Below are positions 1 through 6,754 of a stretch of 16,139 nucleotides of DNA, in pieces. The notes beneath the pieces were generated by a model. It was given only the letters and a program-made list of their open reading frames with translations, was not told the origin of the DNA and did not search any database. Positions within the stretch are counted from its first letter, which is position 1; every line of letters starts with the position of its first letter. The position numbers and the translations under genes were made by a program. The DNA is from Candidatus Zixiibacteriota bacterium (GTDB taxonomy: Bacteria > Zixibacteria > MSB-5A5 > GN15 > PGXB01): contig JAAERC010000189.1 of NCBI GenBank assembly GCA_024230695.1, positions 1 to 16,139 of the forward strand, in the 5' to 3' direction.

Positions 1-747
1 GAAATATATTTGGTCAGTGTTGTATTTCATCCGATCAGTATCAGAAACAAATTTCCCGGTTTGAATACATAATAGAGCATCATGTGCCTCGGCATCGGCT
101 TTATATAAATAATGGCAGTCATTGGTCACAACCAATGGGATCTTTGTCTCTTTATGAATAGTCGTAACCATCGGGATCAACAGCTTTTCTTTGTCGATAC
201 CATGATTCTGAAGCTCAAGATAAAAGTTTCCTTCTCCGAAAATCTCATTATACTCTAAGGCTGATGCTAATGCGGTTTCAGGATCATTATGCAATAAATG
301 CCAGTTGACCTCACCTTTCAAACATGCGCTGGTGGCAATCAGACCCTCAGCGTGATCCCGGAGTATTTCTTTGTCGATTCGCGGGCGGTGATAAAAGCCT
401 TCGAGATAGCCAGCAGATGATAATTTAATCAGATTTTTATAACCGGTTTTATTTCTGGCTAATAATATCAGATGAAATCCGGTGTTAGGGTACTTTTGAG
501 ATGGTTTCTTTTCAAACCGTGAGCCGCCCGAAATATATGCTTCCGTTCCGATAATCGGTTTGATACCGGCTTTAGTGGCTTTTTTATAGAACTCGACCGC
601 TCCAAACATGTTTCCATGATCGGTTATCGCCAGTGCCGGCATTTTATATTCCTTCGCCAGCTCAATTACCCGATCAAGTCGGCAGGCGCCATCAAGAAGC
701 GAATACTGACTGTGCGTATGTAGATGAACGAAGTTAGAGAATCTCAT
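1..747 (-). CDS. dnaE: DNA polymerase III subunit alpha, N-terminal PHP region (partial)
   Basis: This is the first 249 residues of the replicative polymerase alpha subunit; the gene runs off the left edge, so the palm, fingers and tail are missing. The start is the ATG at 745-747, with GAGG a few bases upstream. The protein opens with the PHP signature HLHTHSQYSLLDG (residues 8-20), then PALAITDHGNMFG (37-49), GIKPIIGTEAYI (61-72), FHLILLARNKTGYKNL (91-106), YHRPRID (119-125), ATSACLKGE (138-146) and VVTNDCHYL (206-214), all in DnaE order. Probable metal ligands H10, H12, D19, H44, E69, H92, C142, D210 and H212 are all present, unlike the degenerate PHP of E. coli DnaE. By analogy with Thermus and mycobacterial DnaE (family knowledge), it may carry intrinsic 3'-5' proofreading; that is inference. 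It is divergent from nothing nearby and seems to have its own promoter. Confidence 0.96.
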   Translation of the reverse strand, partial: MRFSNFVHLHTHSQYSLLDGACRLDRVIELAKEYKMPALAITDHGNMFGAVEFYKKATKAGIKPIIGTEAYISGGSRFEKKPSQKYPNTGFHLILLARNKTGYKNLIKLSSAGYLEGFYHRPRIDKEILRDHAEGLIATSACLKGEVNWHLLHNDPETALASALEYNEIFGEGNFYLELQNHGIDKEKLLIPMVTTIHKETKIPLVVTNDCHYLYKADAEAHDALLCIQTGKFVSDTDRMKYNTDQIYF

Positions 748-771
748 GCGGCCTCAAGTTTATATCTTTGT

Positions 772-801
772 ATCATACATGAACGGTATAAATTACGACA
801 A
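772..801 (-). promoter_or_regulatory. Possible sigma70-type promoter for dnaE
   Basis: On the minus strand a TTGTCG (796-801) is followed after 18 bases by TATGAT (772-777), about 25 bases upstream of the dnaE start codon. The -10 box matches the consensus at five of six positions; the -35 box is weaker. No terminator hairpin is visible between this site and the stop of the upstream exporter gene, so read-through is also possible. Confidence 0.3.
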
Positions 802-846
802 TTTCGACTGGATTGAAAGTGAAAAAAGTGATTACCATATTATTAT

Positions 847-1485
847 CTAAATCATTCCTGATAATCCGTCATAAATGAAGCTTCCCCCTAGATAAATCAG
901 AAATAAAGCACAGGAACCTATTAGGATCTTATAACCAATACCAGAAACAAACTTACGGCCTTTCCATATTAAAAAACTGACAAAGCTATACCAGACAAGA
1001 TCTGACAAAATATGTCCAAAATAAAAAACGGTCGGCCCGGCTATTCCAAATTTCATCGATTTGACAATAAAGGCCGAGCCGGTTGTTGCCCACCAGACAA
1101 ACCAGTATGGATTGGAAAGCGAGGTTATAATGCCATCAATAACAAGCCGCCCCGATTTTTTGGAGGAATTGGATTCGGCCGCTTCATTTGAATCAGTTTT
1201 AAACAGTTGTGCTACCATCCCGATGCCCATAAATATTAACATCGCGCCGCCGATGATTGCTATTGATCGACTGATAGTCTCATTGTCGGCCAGGACTGCC
1301 AACCCAAGTGACAAAACAACGACCACGGCAATTTCGGCAAGAGCATGTCCACCGATCAAAATTGGCCCAACCCAAAAACCTTTGCGAGGTGTTTCGGCAA
1401 TAGTCACCGCCAGAAGCGGTCCGGGCATCATCGCGCCAGAAAACCCAACAATAAACGATGTTATAAAAAGTGTTAGCAGTTCCAT
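847..1485 (-). CDS. LysE/RhtB-family amino-acid exporter-like membrane protein
   Basis: A 212-residue inner-membrane protein of the size normal for LysE/RhtB translocators (about 200-215). Six hydrophobic segments can be read at roughly residues 4-24, 40-65, 73-93, 116-140, 150-173 and 185-205. The family hallmarks are visible: the G-A-M-M-P-G-P-L motif in the first segment (17-24), a small-residue-rich second segment, and S-N-P-Y-W-F near the start of segment 4 (124-129). A charged, serine-rich cytoplasmic or periplasmic loop lies at 96-113. Members export amino acids or related small metabolites by proton antiport, but the substrate cannot be told from sequence. There is no good Shine-Dalgarno before the ATG at 1483-1485, so the start rests on the fit to the family's N-terminus. 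It lies between a terminator on its upstream side and dnaE downstream, and is probably transcribed alone. Confidence 0.88.
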   Translation of the reverse strand: MELLTLFITSFIVGFSGAMMPGPLLAVTIAETPRKGFWVGPILIGGHALAEIAVVVVLSLGLAVLADNETISRSIAIIGGAMLIFMGIGMVAQLFKTDSNEAAESNSSKKSGRLVIDGIITSLSNPYWFVWWATTGSAFIVKSMKFGIAGPTVFYFGHILSDLVWYSFVSFLIWKGRKFVSGIGYKILIGSCALFLIYLGGSFIYDGLSGMI

Positions 1486-1533
1486 TTAAACCAAATACAA
1501 TTATTCGTCTTATTAATTAAAGAAATAGATGTA

Positions 1534-1564
1534 AAAATGGCAGGTCGGATAAACCTGCCATTTT
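1534..1564 (-). terminator. Intrinsic terminator after crt
   Basis: A perfect 12-bp inverted repeat (arms 1534-1545 and 1553-1564, core ATGGCAGGT/ACCTGCCAT) with a 7-base loop. The arms end in A and T runs, so it can work in both directions. It begins 8 bases past the crt stop and ends the hbd-crt transcript. The exporter gene lies beyond it. Confidence 0.88.
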
Positions 1565-1572
1565 AATTTCGG

Positions 1573-2352
1573 TTATTCGCCTTTAAATTCAGCTTTACGT
1601 TTTTCCATGAAGGCGTTCAGACCTTCTTTACAATCAGTTGTTCCATAGAGAGTACTAAAACTAATTTTCTCAAAATCACATCCATTTGAAAGATTAACAT
1701 CGAGGCCCTTGTTGATACAATCTTTCGCTTTTGATATAGCGACCGGTGCTTTTAAGGCGATCTTATTGGCCATCGCCAACGCCTGTTCCATTAATTCTTC
1801 AACAGGATAAACCTCATCGGCCAAGCCGATTCGATATGCTTCGGCGGCATCGATAATATCACCAGTGAAAATCAGTTGCTTGGCTTTTCCGCGACCAACC
1901 AAACGAGCCAGACGCTGGGTTCCGCCGTAGCCGGGGATAATTCCAAGATTAACTTCCGGTTGACCAAATTTGGCTTTTTCTGAAGCAATTCTGATATCAC
2001 AAGCCATCGCCAATTCACATCCGCCTCCAAGCGCAAAACCATTAACCGCGGCAATAACCGGGCGAGGAAAATTCTCGATCAGATGCATCAGATACAAGCC
2101 TAATCTTGATGTTTCCTCTGCAGAAATAACATCACAACCGGCCAGTTCTTTAATATCGGCTCCGGCCACAAACGCTTTACCCGCGCCAGTAATAATAACA
2201 CCAAGAAGATCTTCATCGCGCCAGTGATTATGAAAAAATGCTTTTAATTCTGTAACAGTTTCAGCATTGAGGGCATTTAGAGCCTTTTCACGAGAAATAG
2301 TGACAACAGCAATTTTACCCTCTTTTTTGACATCAATATTTTTAAATTCCAC
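1573..2352 (-). CDS. crt: Enoyl-CoA hydratase / crotonase
   Basis: A full-length 259-residue crotonase-fold hydratase (family about 255-265), which adds water across the double bond of short-chain 2-enoyl-CoA such as crotonyl-CoA. Visible motifs are the oxyanion-hole segment AFVAGADIKEL (60-70) and GFALGGGCELAMACDIRIA (105-123), with the second oxyanion-hole glycine and the catalytic glutamate E113. FGQPEVNLGIIPGYGGTQRL (129-148) carries the second catalytic glutamate, E133. The 20-residue spacing of these glutamates matches E144/E164 of rat crotonase, so a true hydratase is more likely than an isomerase or another superfamily member. The start is GTG (2350-2352), fixed by AAAGGAG seven bases upstream. 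It follows hbd by 23 bases and is cotranscribed, which supports a role in butyryl-CoA or short-chain fatty-acid metabolism. No thiolase, acyl-CoA dehydrogenase or ETF gene is in the window, so the direction of flux is unknown. Confidence 0.94.
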   Translation of the reverse strand: MEFKNIDVKKEGKIAVVTISREKALNALNAETVTELKAFFHNHWRDEDLLGVIITGAGKAFVAGADIKELAGCDVISAEETSRLGLYLMHLIENFPRPVIAAVNGFALGGGCELAMACDIRIASEKAKFGQPEVNLGIIPGYGGTQRLARLVGRGKAKQLIFTGDIIDAAEAYRIGLADEVYPVEELMEQALAMANKIALKAPVAISKAKDCINKGLDVNLSNGCDFEKISFSTLYGTTDCKEGLNAFMEKRKAEFKGE

Positions 2353-2375
2353 TTTATAACTCCTTTGGAAATCTC

Positions 2376-3227
2376 TTATTTTCTATAATCATAAAAACCA
2401 CGACCGCTCTTTTTGCCAAGATACCCGGCATTAACCATTCTTCTTAGAAGCGGCGGTGAGGCATAACGACTATCTTTAAACTCTTCAAAGAAAATATCGC
2501 CGATATACAAAATCGTATCAAGTCCAATAAAATCGGTTAAAGTCAGCGGTCCCATCGGATGTCCGCAACCAAGTTTCATACCGTTGTCGATATCATCACG
2601 AGTAGCCAATCCATTTTCCAAATGACGAACGGCATCGAGCAGATATGGCACTAATAACACATTGACAATAAAGCCGGGAGTGTCATTGGCGGTGACAACA
2701 ACCTTGCCAACTGCTTCGGCAAATGTTTTGGCCGCTTCATAAGTAGCATCATCGGTATCAATCGTTTTGACCACCTCGACCAGTTTCATAATCGGTACCG
2801 GATTAAAAAAGTGCAGTCCGATAAATTTTTCACGACGTTTGGTTACTACTGAAAGATCACCAACCGGTAGTGATGAAGTATTTGTGGCAAAAATTGTATC
2901 GGGTCCGCAGATCTTTTCAAGTTCGCCGAAAACCTCTTTTTTGGCCATCATATCTTCGGTAACAGCCTCAACTACCAAATCACAATCGGCCAGCGGTTCG
3001 AACTCAGTTGTTGTTTTAATATTTCCAAGAATCTTATCTTTAGTGGCTTCATCAACTTTGCCTTTTTCAATACCTTTATTCAGGCGTTTTTCGATACCGC
3101 CTAATCCTCTTTCGAGAAGTTCATCGGAAACCTCATTGGCGACAACCGTGAATCCCGCCGCGGCGGCTACTTGAGCAATACCGGAACCCATTTGGCCAAA
3201 TCCAACAATACCTACTTTTTTAATCAT
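2376..3227 (-). CDS. hbd: 3-hydroxybutyryl-CoA dehydrogenase
   Basis: A 283-residue single-function 3-hydroxyacyl-CoA dehydrogenase, the usual Hbd length (about 280-285). It interconverts 3-hydroxybutyryl-CoA and acetoacetyl-CoA with NAD(P). The Rossmann motif GFGQMG is at residues 9-14. Catalytic positions known from Hbd/HADH fall where expected: S118 in ATNTSSLP, H139 in GLHFFNPVP, E151 and N189. The helical C-terminal dimerisation domain starts near DTPGFIVN (182-189) and includes GCGHPMGPLTLTDFIGLDT (220-238). The protein ends in the common KKSGRGFYDY motif. The ATG is preceded by GGGAGA at good spacing. It is the first gene of the hbd-crt pair. The next gene upstream is terminated well before it, so it probably has its own promoter. 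Poly-3-hydroxybutyrate turnover, butyrate metabolism and fatty-acid oxidation are all possible. Confidence 0.95.
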   Translation of the reverse strand: MIKKVGIVGFGQMGSGIAQVAAAAGFTVVANEVSDELLERGLGGIEKRLNKGIEKGKVDEATKDKILGNIKTTTEFEPLADCDLVVEAVTEDMMAKKEVFGELEKICGPDTIFATNTSSLPVGDLSVVTKRREKFIGLHFFNPVPIMKLVEVVKTIDTDDATYEAAKTFAEAVGKVVVTANDTPGFIVNVLLVPYLLDAVRHLENGLATRDDIDNGMKLGCGHPMGPLTLTDFIGLDTILYIGDIFFEEFKDSRYASPPLLRRMVNAGYLGKKSGRGFYDYRK

Positions 3228-3297
3228 ATTCTCTCCCTGAATTTATACATTTAATTGAGTATTTCATTTTTAAATCGTTTATCCTCTAGTTTGTTAA

Positions 3298-3324
3298 GTT
3301 ATAACAGAATCTGTTGAAAGTCAA
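3298..3324 (-). promoter_or_regulatory. Possible promoter for hbd-crt
   Basis: Minus strand: TTGACT (3319-3324) and TATAAC (3298-3303) with a short 15-base spacer, about 70 bases upstream of hbd. The spacing is below optimum, so this is a weak call. The rest of the 276-base gap between hbd and the next gene holds the terminator repeat at 3362-3440 and nothing else I can support. Confidence 0.35.
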
Positions 3325-3361
3325 CGACCTGCGATTAATTATCGAAAAATAATATTTAACG

Positions 3362-3440
3362 GCATATAAAAACCCGGTCGATCCGAAGATCAACCGGGCA
3401 CAAAATTAATTGATATTCCGTCGGGATTTTTTACTGACGC
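3362..3440 (-). repeat. Intergenic terminator-bearing repeat, copy 1
   Basis: About 80 bases closely resembling 6604-6690 in the same orientation. Both copies have CATATAAA near the plus-strand left end, the CCCGGTCGATC hairpin, an AT-rich spacer, then a TTCCGTC...GACG inverted repeat. In this copy the second hairpin has decayed: the left arm CGTCGG faces CTGACG across a T-rich loop. Each copy lies just past the stop of an exported fibronectin-like protein gene. Confidence 0.7.
3368..3398 (-). terminator. Intrinsic terminator after the dockerin protein gene
   Basis: Read on the minus strand, CCCGGTTGATC and GATCGACCGGG form an 11-bp stem (10 Watson-Crick pairs plus one G-U) around a UUCG tetraloop. 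Five U follow. The single non-Watson-Crick position is a pairing G-U only in the minus-strand RNA (C/A on the other strand), so the sequence is built for minus-strand transcription. It lies 105 bases beyond the stop at 3504. Confidence 0.9.
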
Positions 3441-3503
3441 ATATATACAGGGAATTAAAACCCTAGCGGTATTGAGTCACCATAATATCAGCGCACTTTT
3501 ACT

Positions 3504-4418
3504 TTATGGACAAACGGGCTCTGGTCCAGCCTTGTATTTAAAATTAATAAGATATACAATATCGAGAATATTTATTAAACCATCCGGCTGGACATGGCTG
3601 TTGACATCGGCCGATTCAATCGGATCAGGGACCGGTCCGCCTTTATATTTGTAATTAATTAAATATACAATATCTAAAATATTGATATCCTCGTTATAAT
3701 CAAAATCACCGCAGAGCCAGGCTATTCCGGTTGTGAAAATCCATGTTTGGCTCCACCTATAGTAAGTCGTATTATATGGAAATTGTGGATCGGTGCTATA
3801 ACATCTGACTTTCCAATAATATTTGATAATCTCGTCAAGGTCCGAAACACTGTTTGAACTGCCGGTGGTAGTAATATCGATTTCGGGACTGCTAAAATCA
3901 GAATTATCATCAACCAAAAGCTGATACCCGACATTCATAATAAACCCTGTAAACACAGTTTGCCAATCCAGCAAAAGCGGTTGGTTTTGATTGGTGGCGT
4001 CATATACTGGAGTGATCAATCCTGGTACATAAAATCTAAATTTCCGGGTAACAGTCCATTCCGTGGCTATTGCCTCACCACCTGGCATCATATATAATGC
4101 TCTGACCCGCCAGTAATAGTATGTTCTATTGGAAAATCCGGAAACACCGATGGTTGATGGTGAGGCTGGCAGATCACTGTCGTCAAATTGAGGGCTGCTA
4201 AAATCAATATTATCATCAACCTGGACATGATGCCTTAATAATATCGCTCCCGGACCACTGAATTGATAGGACAGAGTTACGGAGTTAGTTTCCTGAACTG
4301 TTAATTGATAATCATCAGGTGGGTTTAGAAGTTCAATCGACTGCGCCTTGGTTTCATCCGGTGCCATAAAAGCAACAACCAGCAAAATCATCCATAGAAA
4401 CATTAGAGGTTTATTCAT
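3504..4418 (-). CDS. Exported fibronectin-III-like protein with C-terminal dockerin module
   Basis: A 304-residue secreted protein. Residues 1-25 are a signal peptide (hydrophobic core about 5-19, cleavage probably after TKA). Two beta-sandwich repeats of about 100 residues follow (27-131 and 132-231), each with the YYWRVR/YYWKVR strand and a D-x-x-x-F-S-S-P motif typical of fibronectin-III-like repeats in surface proteins of this group. The C-terminus (235-304) is a duplicated dockerin type I module: CGDFDYNEDINILD then VYLINYKYKGGP, and a second loop D271-D286 before VYLINFKYKAGP. Dockerins bind calcium and dock on cohesins. The partner here is unknown and no cohesin is in the window. The second calcium loop is longer than usual. 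The start ATG has GGAGA upstream. It lies 30 bases after the 4449-6461 gene, probably one transcript. No catalytic domain was recognised. Confidence 0.85.
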   Translation of the reverse strand: MNKPLMFLWMILLVVAFMAPDETKAQSIELLNPPDDYQLTVQETNSVTLSYQFSGPGAILLRHHVQVDDNIDFSSPQFDDSDLPASPSTIGVSGFSNRTYYYWRVRALYMMPGGEAIATEWTVTRKFRFYVPGLITPVYDATNQNQPLLLDWQTVFTGFIMNVGYQLLVDDNSDFSSPEIDITTTGSSNSVSDLDEIIKYYWKVRCYSTDPQFPYNTTYYRWSQTWIFTTGIAWLCGDFDYNEDINILDIVYLINYKYKGGPVPDPIESADVNSHVQPDGLINILDIVYLINFKYKAGPEPVCP

Positions 4419-4448
4419 AGTAATTCTCCAGAATTCCTACACGAAATT

Positions 4449-6461
4449 CTATTTCACCAATGTCATTTTCTTTGTTTCTGAAAATTCGCCGGCGTTTATC
4501 TTATAGAAATATATTCCTGATGAGATATTGCCGGCATCCCATGTTACTGAATAACTTCCGGCCGTTAATTCTTTTGAAACCAATGATTCGACTTTTTCGC
4601 CAAGAATATTAAATATCTCAACTGTTACAAATTCAGCTCTCGGGAGTGCAAATTCAATCTTGGTCGATGGATTAAACGGGTTGGGATAATTCTGTTTCAA
4701 CACAAAATTTTCAGGAATCTGATTTATACCAACCAAATCATCCGCTATATCAGTTGCAACGCCCATTGCGCCGGAGGGTGTAAATGGTCGGTCTTCAAAG
4801 GCATACCCCATTAAAGTGGCATCGTTGGCATTGGATGTAGCTTCATGTGCAACCCGGAAATAATTTGTTGCATGCGGTTCATCAAAATGCCAAAGACCGA
4901 CAAGTCCCGGTTCATTTCCTTTAAGCGGAATATTCATTGTAGCCAAAAGCTGTGCCGGTGTGCGGATAACATTTCTCCATAACCGAACTTCATCTATTTT
5001 TCCTTTAAAATGCTGTGATGTTCCTGAACCATCCCACTCCTGACCAATACTGAACTGGGCGCCATGATGCGGACGATCATCAAATGTTATAATAAACTTT
5101 TTTTGTGGAACACCATTTACATACAATATAGTTTGATTACTCGGATTGGAGTAGGTTTTTGGCATACATGTTAATGCTACATGATACCAATTGTTTGGAG
5201 GAAATTCATCGTTACTGAAAAGATAACCATTCGTAACATCATAATAACAGAATTTTTGACTACCTGCGTCATACGACAAAAGATTAATATTGCCATCGTC
5301 AATTGTATTAAAAGCCATTATAACACCTTGTGCATTATCTGCCTCAGGATAGACCCAGGCTTCCTGAGTCCATGAATCAAGGAAGTAATCATCGGGATTG
5401 CTGGTGAGATCATTTGAGGCATTGTTAGCTTCCACATAGTCGTCGATCCCATCCAGAAGTAAAGCATTACCTGGTCCGTCCATCGGTATCACAATCTCTT
5501 CGTTTGACCAGTCATCCTGATTTTTATTACCGGCATTTGGTAATAGACGGTAATTATAAGTGGTTCCATTAACGACATCATTATCTGTATAGGAGGTGAT
5601 CCAGGAAGGAATAGTTACTGCTGGAATGGCCGCAATTTCCTCGCCATTTCTCTGAAGGCTGTACCCCATAAACGGAGCAAAATTGTCTATAAAATTGGGA
5701 TCTTTCTCAGCTTCGTTGGGCCGGTTCCATTCCAGTTCCACTTTGCCGTCTGAAGCATACGCGGTAAGTTCATTCACATGATATTTCCAACCACATAATT
5801 TATCATCATCATGTGTAGGGCAAGCCCCCCAGACACGAAGCCAAAAATAATCTGACTGGGCATCATCTTTGGGATCGCCGTCTTCAATAGCTATCATGTA
5901 ATGCATCATATCAGCGAGTCTGCGATTATCATCACCAACGTCCCAAAGTATATGGGTATCCTCGCACGTACCATTAATTATTTCCGGCCCATGATGATGG
6001 TCGGCAGCATGATATTCCATCCGCATCAAATCGTACAGGACATCATGAATGCATGATGATCGGAAATTATGATATTCGTCGGGACAATAATTGTCATCAT
6101 AATTTTTACATGGCCGCGAGGCCCCATCCCAACGATATCCCTTTTTTACAGTTAATATCCCGCCAAGTTCGTAGGTAAAGAAATCCCAAACGGCTCGCCG
6201 TTCATGATTATATGCTAAACTCCAATAGGGTCCACACTGAAGCTCACAACAATCCGGAAGATTTTCACATTTGTCAGCATCAAAGTATTCAGTCAGATCA
6301 ATGGTGTAATCTTTCTGAAGTTCGTAAAAAACAATACGATCCTTGGAATCATATCGTCCCGGTAGATATTCAAATCCGGTCCAGTCAGTATAATGCTGGC
6401 CGACCGCAATATCGCAGACCAACAGTGTAACAAAGCTTAGAATCATTAGATATTTTTTCAT
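4449..6461 (-). CDS. Exported DUF1353-like / LamG / T9SS-sorted protein
   Basis: A 670-residue multidomain secreted protein. Residues 1-21 form a signal peptide. Residues about 95-215 resemble DUF1353: KKGYRWDGASRP (106-117), a Cys-His-Asp core SSCIHDVLYD (135-144), and RRLADMMHYMI (180-190). This order of G-x-x-x-D-G-A-S, then H-D-x-L-Y, then A-D is the family pattern; its activity is unknown. A fibronectin-like segment (about 226-326) leads to a LamG-like jellyroll (about 330-526) with GNALLLDGIDDYVE, a WTQEAWVYP strand, WYHVALT, LYVNGV and GKIDEVRLWRNVIRTPAQL. Residues 583-670 are a T9SS type A sorting domain (NYPNPFNPSTKIEF...SGIYFYKI...KKMTLVK). The protein is therefore expected to cross the outer membrane and be surface-attached or released. 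Eight or more cysteines in the first 225 residues suggest disulfides. A consensus promoter lies at 6502-6529. First gene of a probable pair with the dockerin protein. Confidence 0.85.
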   Translation of the reverse strand: MKKYLMILSFVTLLVCDIAVGQHYTDWTGFEYLPGRYDSKDRIVFYELQKDYTIDLTEYFDADKCENLPDCCELQCGPYWSLAYNHERRAVWDFFTYELGGILTVKKGYRWDGASRPCKNYDDNYCPDEYHNFRSSCIHDVLYDLMRMEYHAADHHHGPEIINGTCEDTHILWDVGDDNRRLADMMHYMIAIEDGDPKDDAQSDYFWLRVWGACPTHDDDKLCGWKYHVNELTAYASDGKVELEWNRPNEAEKDPNFIDNFAPFMGYSLQRNGEEIAAIPAVTIPSWITSYTDNDVVNGTTYNYRLLPNAGNKNQDDWSNEEIVIPMDGPGNALLLDGIDDYVEANNASNDLTSNPDDYFLDSWTQEAWVYPEADNAQGVIMAFNTIDDGNINLLSYDAGSQKFCYYDVTNGYLFSNDEFPPNNWYHVALTCMPKTYSNPSNQTILYVNGVPQKKFIITFDDRPHHGAQFSIGQEWDGSGTSQHFKGKIDEVRLWRNVIRTPAQLLATMNIPLKGNEPGLVGLWHFDEPHATNYFRVAHEATSNANDATLMGYAFEDRPFTPSGAMGVATDIADDLVGINQIPENFVLKQNYPNPFNPSTKIEFALPRAEFVTVEIFNILGEKVESLVSKELTAGSYSVTWDAGNISSGIYFYKINAGEFSETKKMTLVK

Positions 6462-6501
6462 AAATTTCTCCCAGAAAATTTATATCATTGTAAGTAAATG
6501 A

Positions 6502-6529
6502 AATATAATACTTTATGAAAATTTGTCAA
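6502..6529 (-). promoter_or_regulatory. Promoter A (exported-protein genes)
   Basis: Minus strand: perfect TTGACA (6524-6529), a 16-base spacer, and TATATT (6502-6507), about 40 bases upstream of the ATG at 6461. The 28-base block is nearly the same as the one at 9340-9367 before the other T9SS-sorted protein gene, including the spacer. The rest of the 293-base gap holds the terminator repeat and hairpins listed at 6604-6744. Confidence 0.7.
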
Positions 6530-6603
6530 TATGATAAATGGCGTTGGGCATCCGATTTATGTTTTGATTTGTTAAACTGTGCAAAATACTGACATTGTAC
6601 TGT

Positions 6604-6690
6604 CATATAAATAAAAACCCGGTCGATCTGGAGATCAACCAGGTACATTATAATTACTATTCCGTCAGGAAAGGATTCCTGACGGCACAT
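6604..6690 (-). repeat. Intergenic terminator-bearing repeat, copy 2
   Basis: Second copy of the element at 3362-3440, here with an intact second hairpin: CCGTCAGGAA (6662-6671) pairs perfectly with TTCCTGACGG (6676-6685) over a 4-base loop. It is placed downstream of the 6755-9181 gene just as copy 1 is downstream of the 3504-4418 gene. Confidence 0.7.
6613..6643 (-). terminator. Intrinsic terminator after the seven-repeat T9SS protein gene
   Basis: Minus-strand RNA: CCUGGUUGAUC, loop UCCA, GAUCGACCGGG, then five U. All 11 positions pair, two of them as G-U. The same positions would be C/A mismatches on the plus strand, so the structure is specific to the minus-strand transcript. It differs from the copy at 3368-3398 in the loop (UCCA, not UUCG) and one extra G-U. 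Confidence 0.85.
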
Positions 6691-6694
6691 TTAA

Positions 6695-6744
6695 GACGCG
6701 GCATCTGCCGTACACAAAGTGATGTCGGGTCGCCGCACCCGACA
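6695..6744. repeat. Pair of extra stem-loops beside the stop codon
   Basis: TGTCGGGT (6723-6730) and ACCCGACA (6737-6744) form a perfect 8-bp GC-rich hairpin with a 6-base loop, starting 11 bases after the stop of the 6755-9181 gene. CGGC/GCCG (6699-6702, 6707-6710) forms a smaller one. Neither has a U-tract, so they are not simple terminators. With the two hairpins of the 6604-6690 repeat they make four consecutive hairpins in about 130 bases. Confidence 0.6.
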
Positions 6745-6754
6745 CCAATTTACT

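Noticed and set aside
1061..1489. 142-codon plus-strand frame over the exporter gene
   Set aside because: Shadow of the LysE-type gene; the opposite frame shows six membrane segments and family motifs.
2767..3174. 135-codon plus-strand frame within hbd
   Set aside because: Shadow; the serine-rich translation has no motifs, while the minus strand encodes the catalytic residues of Hbd.
1573..3227. hbd-crt as part of a full butyrate-synthesis operon
   Set aside because: No thiolase, acyl-CoA dehydrogenase or electron-transfer flavoprotein gene is beside it; terminators enclose just the two genes.
3368..6643. The two similar hairpin repeats as a CRISPR array or attachment sites
   Set aside because: Only two copies over 3 kb apart with no spacer structure, no integrase or Cas gene, and both form U-tailed terminators.
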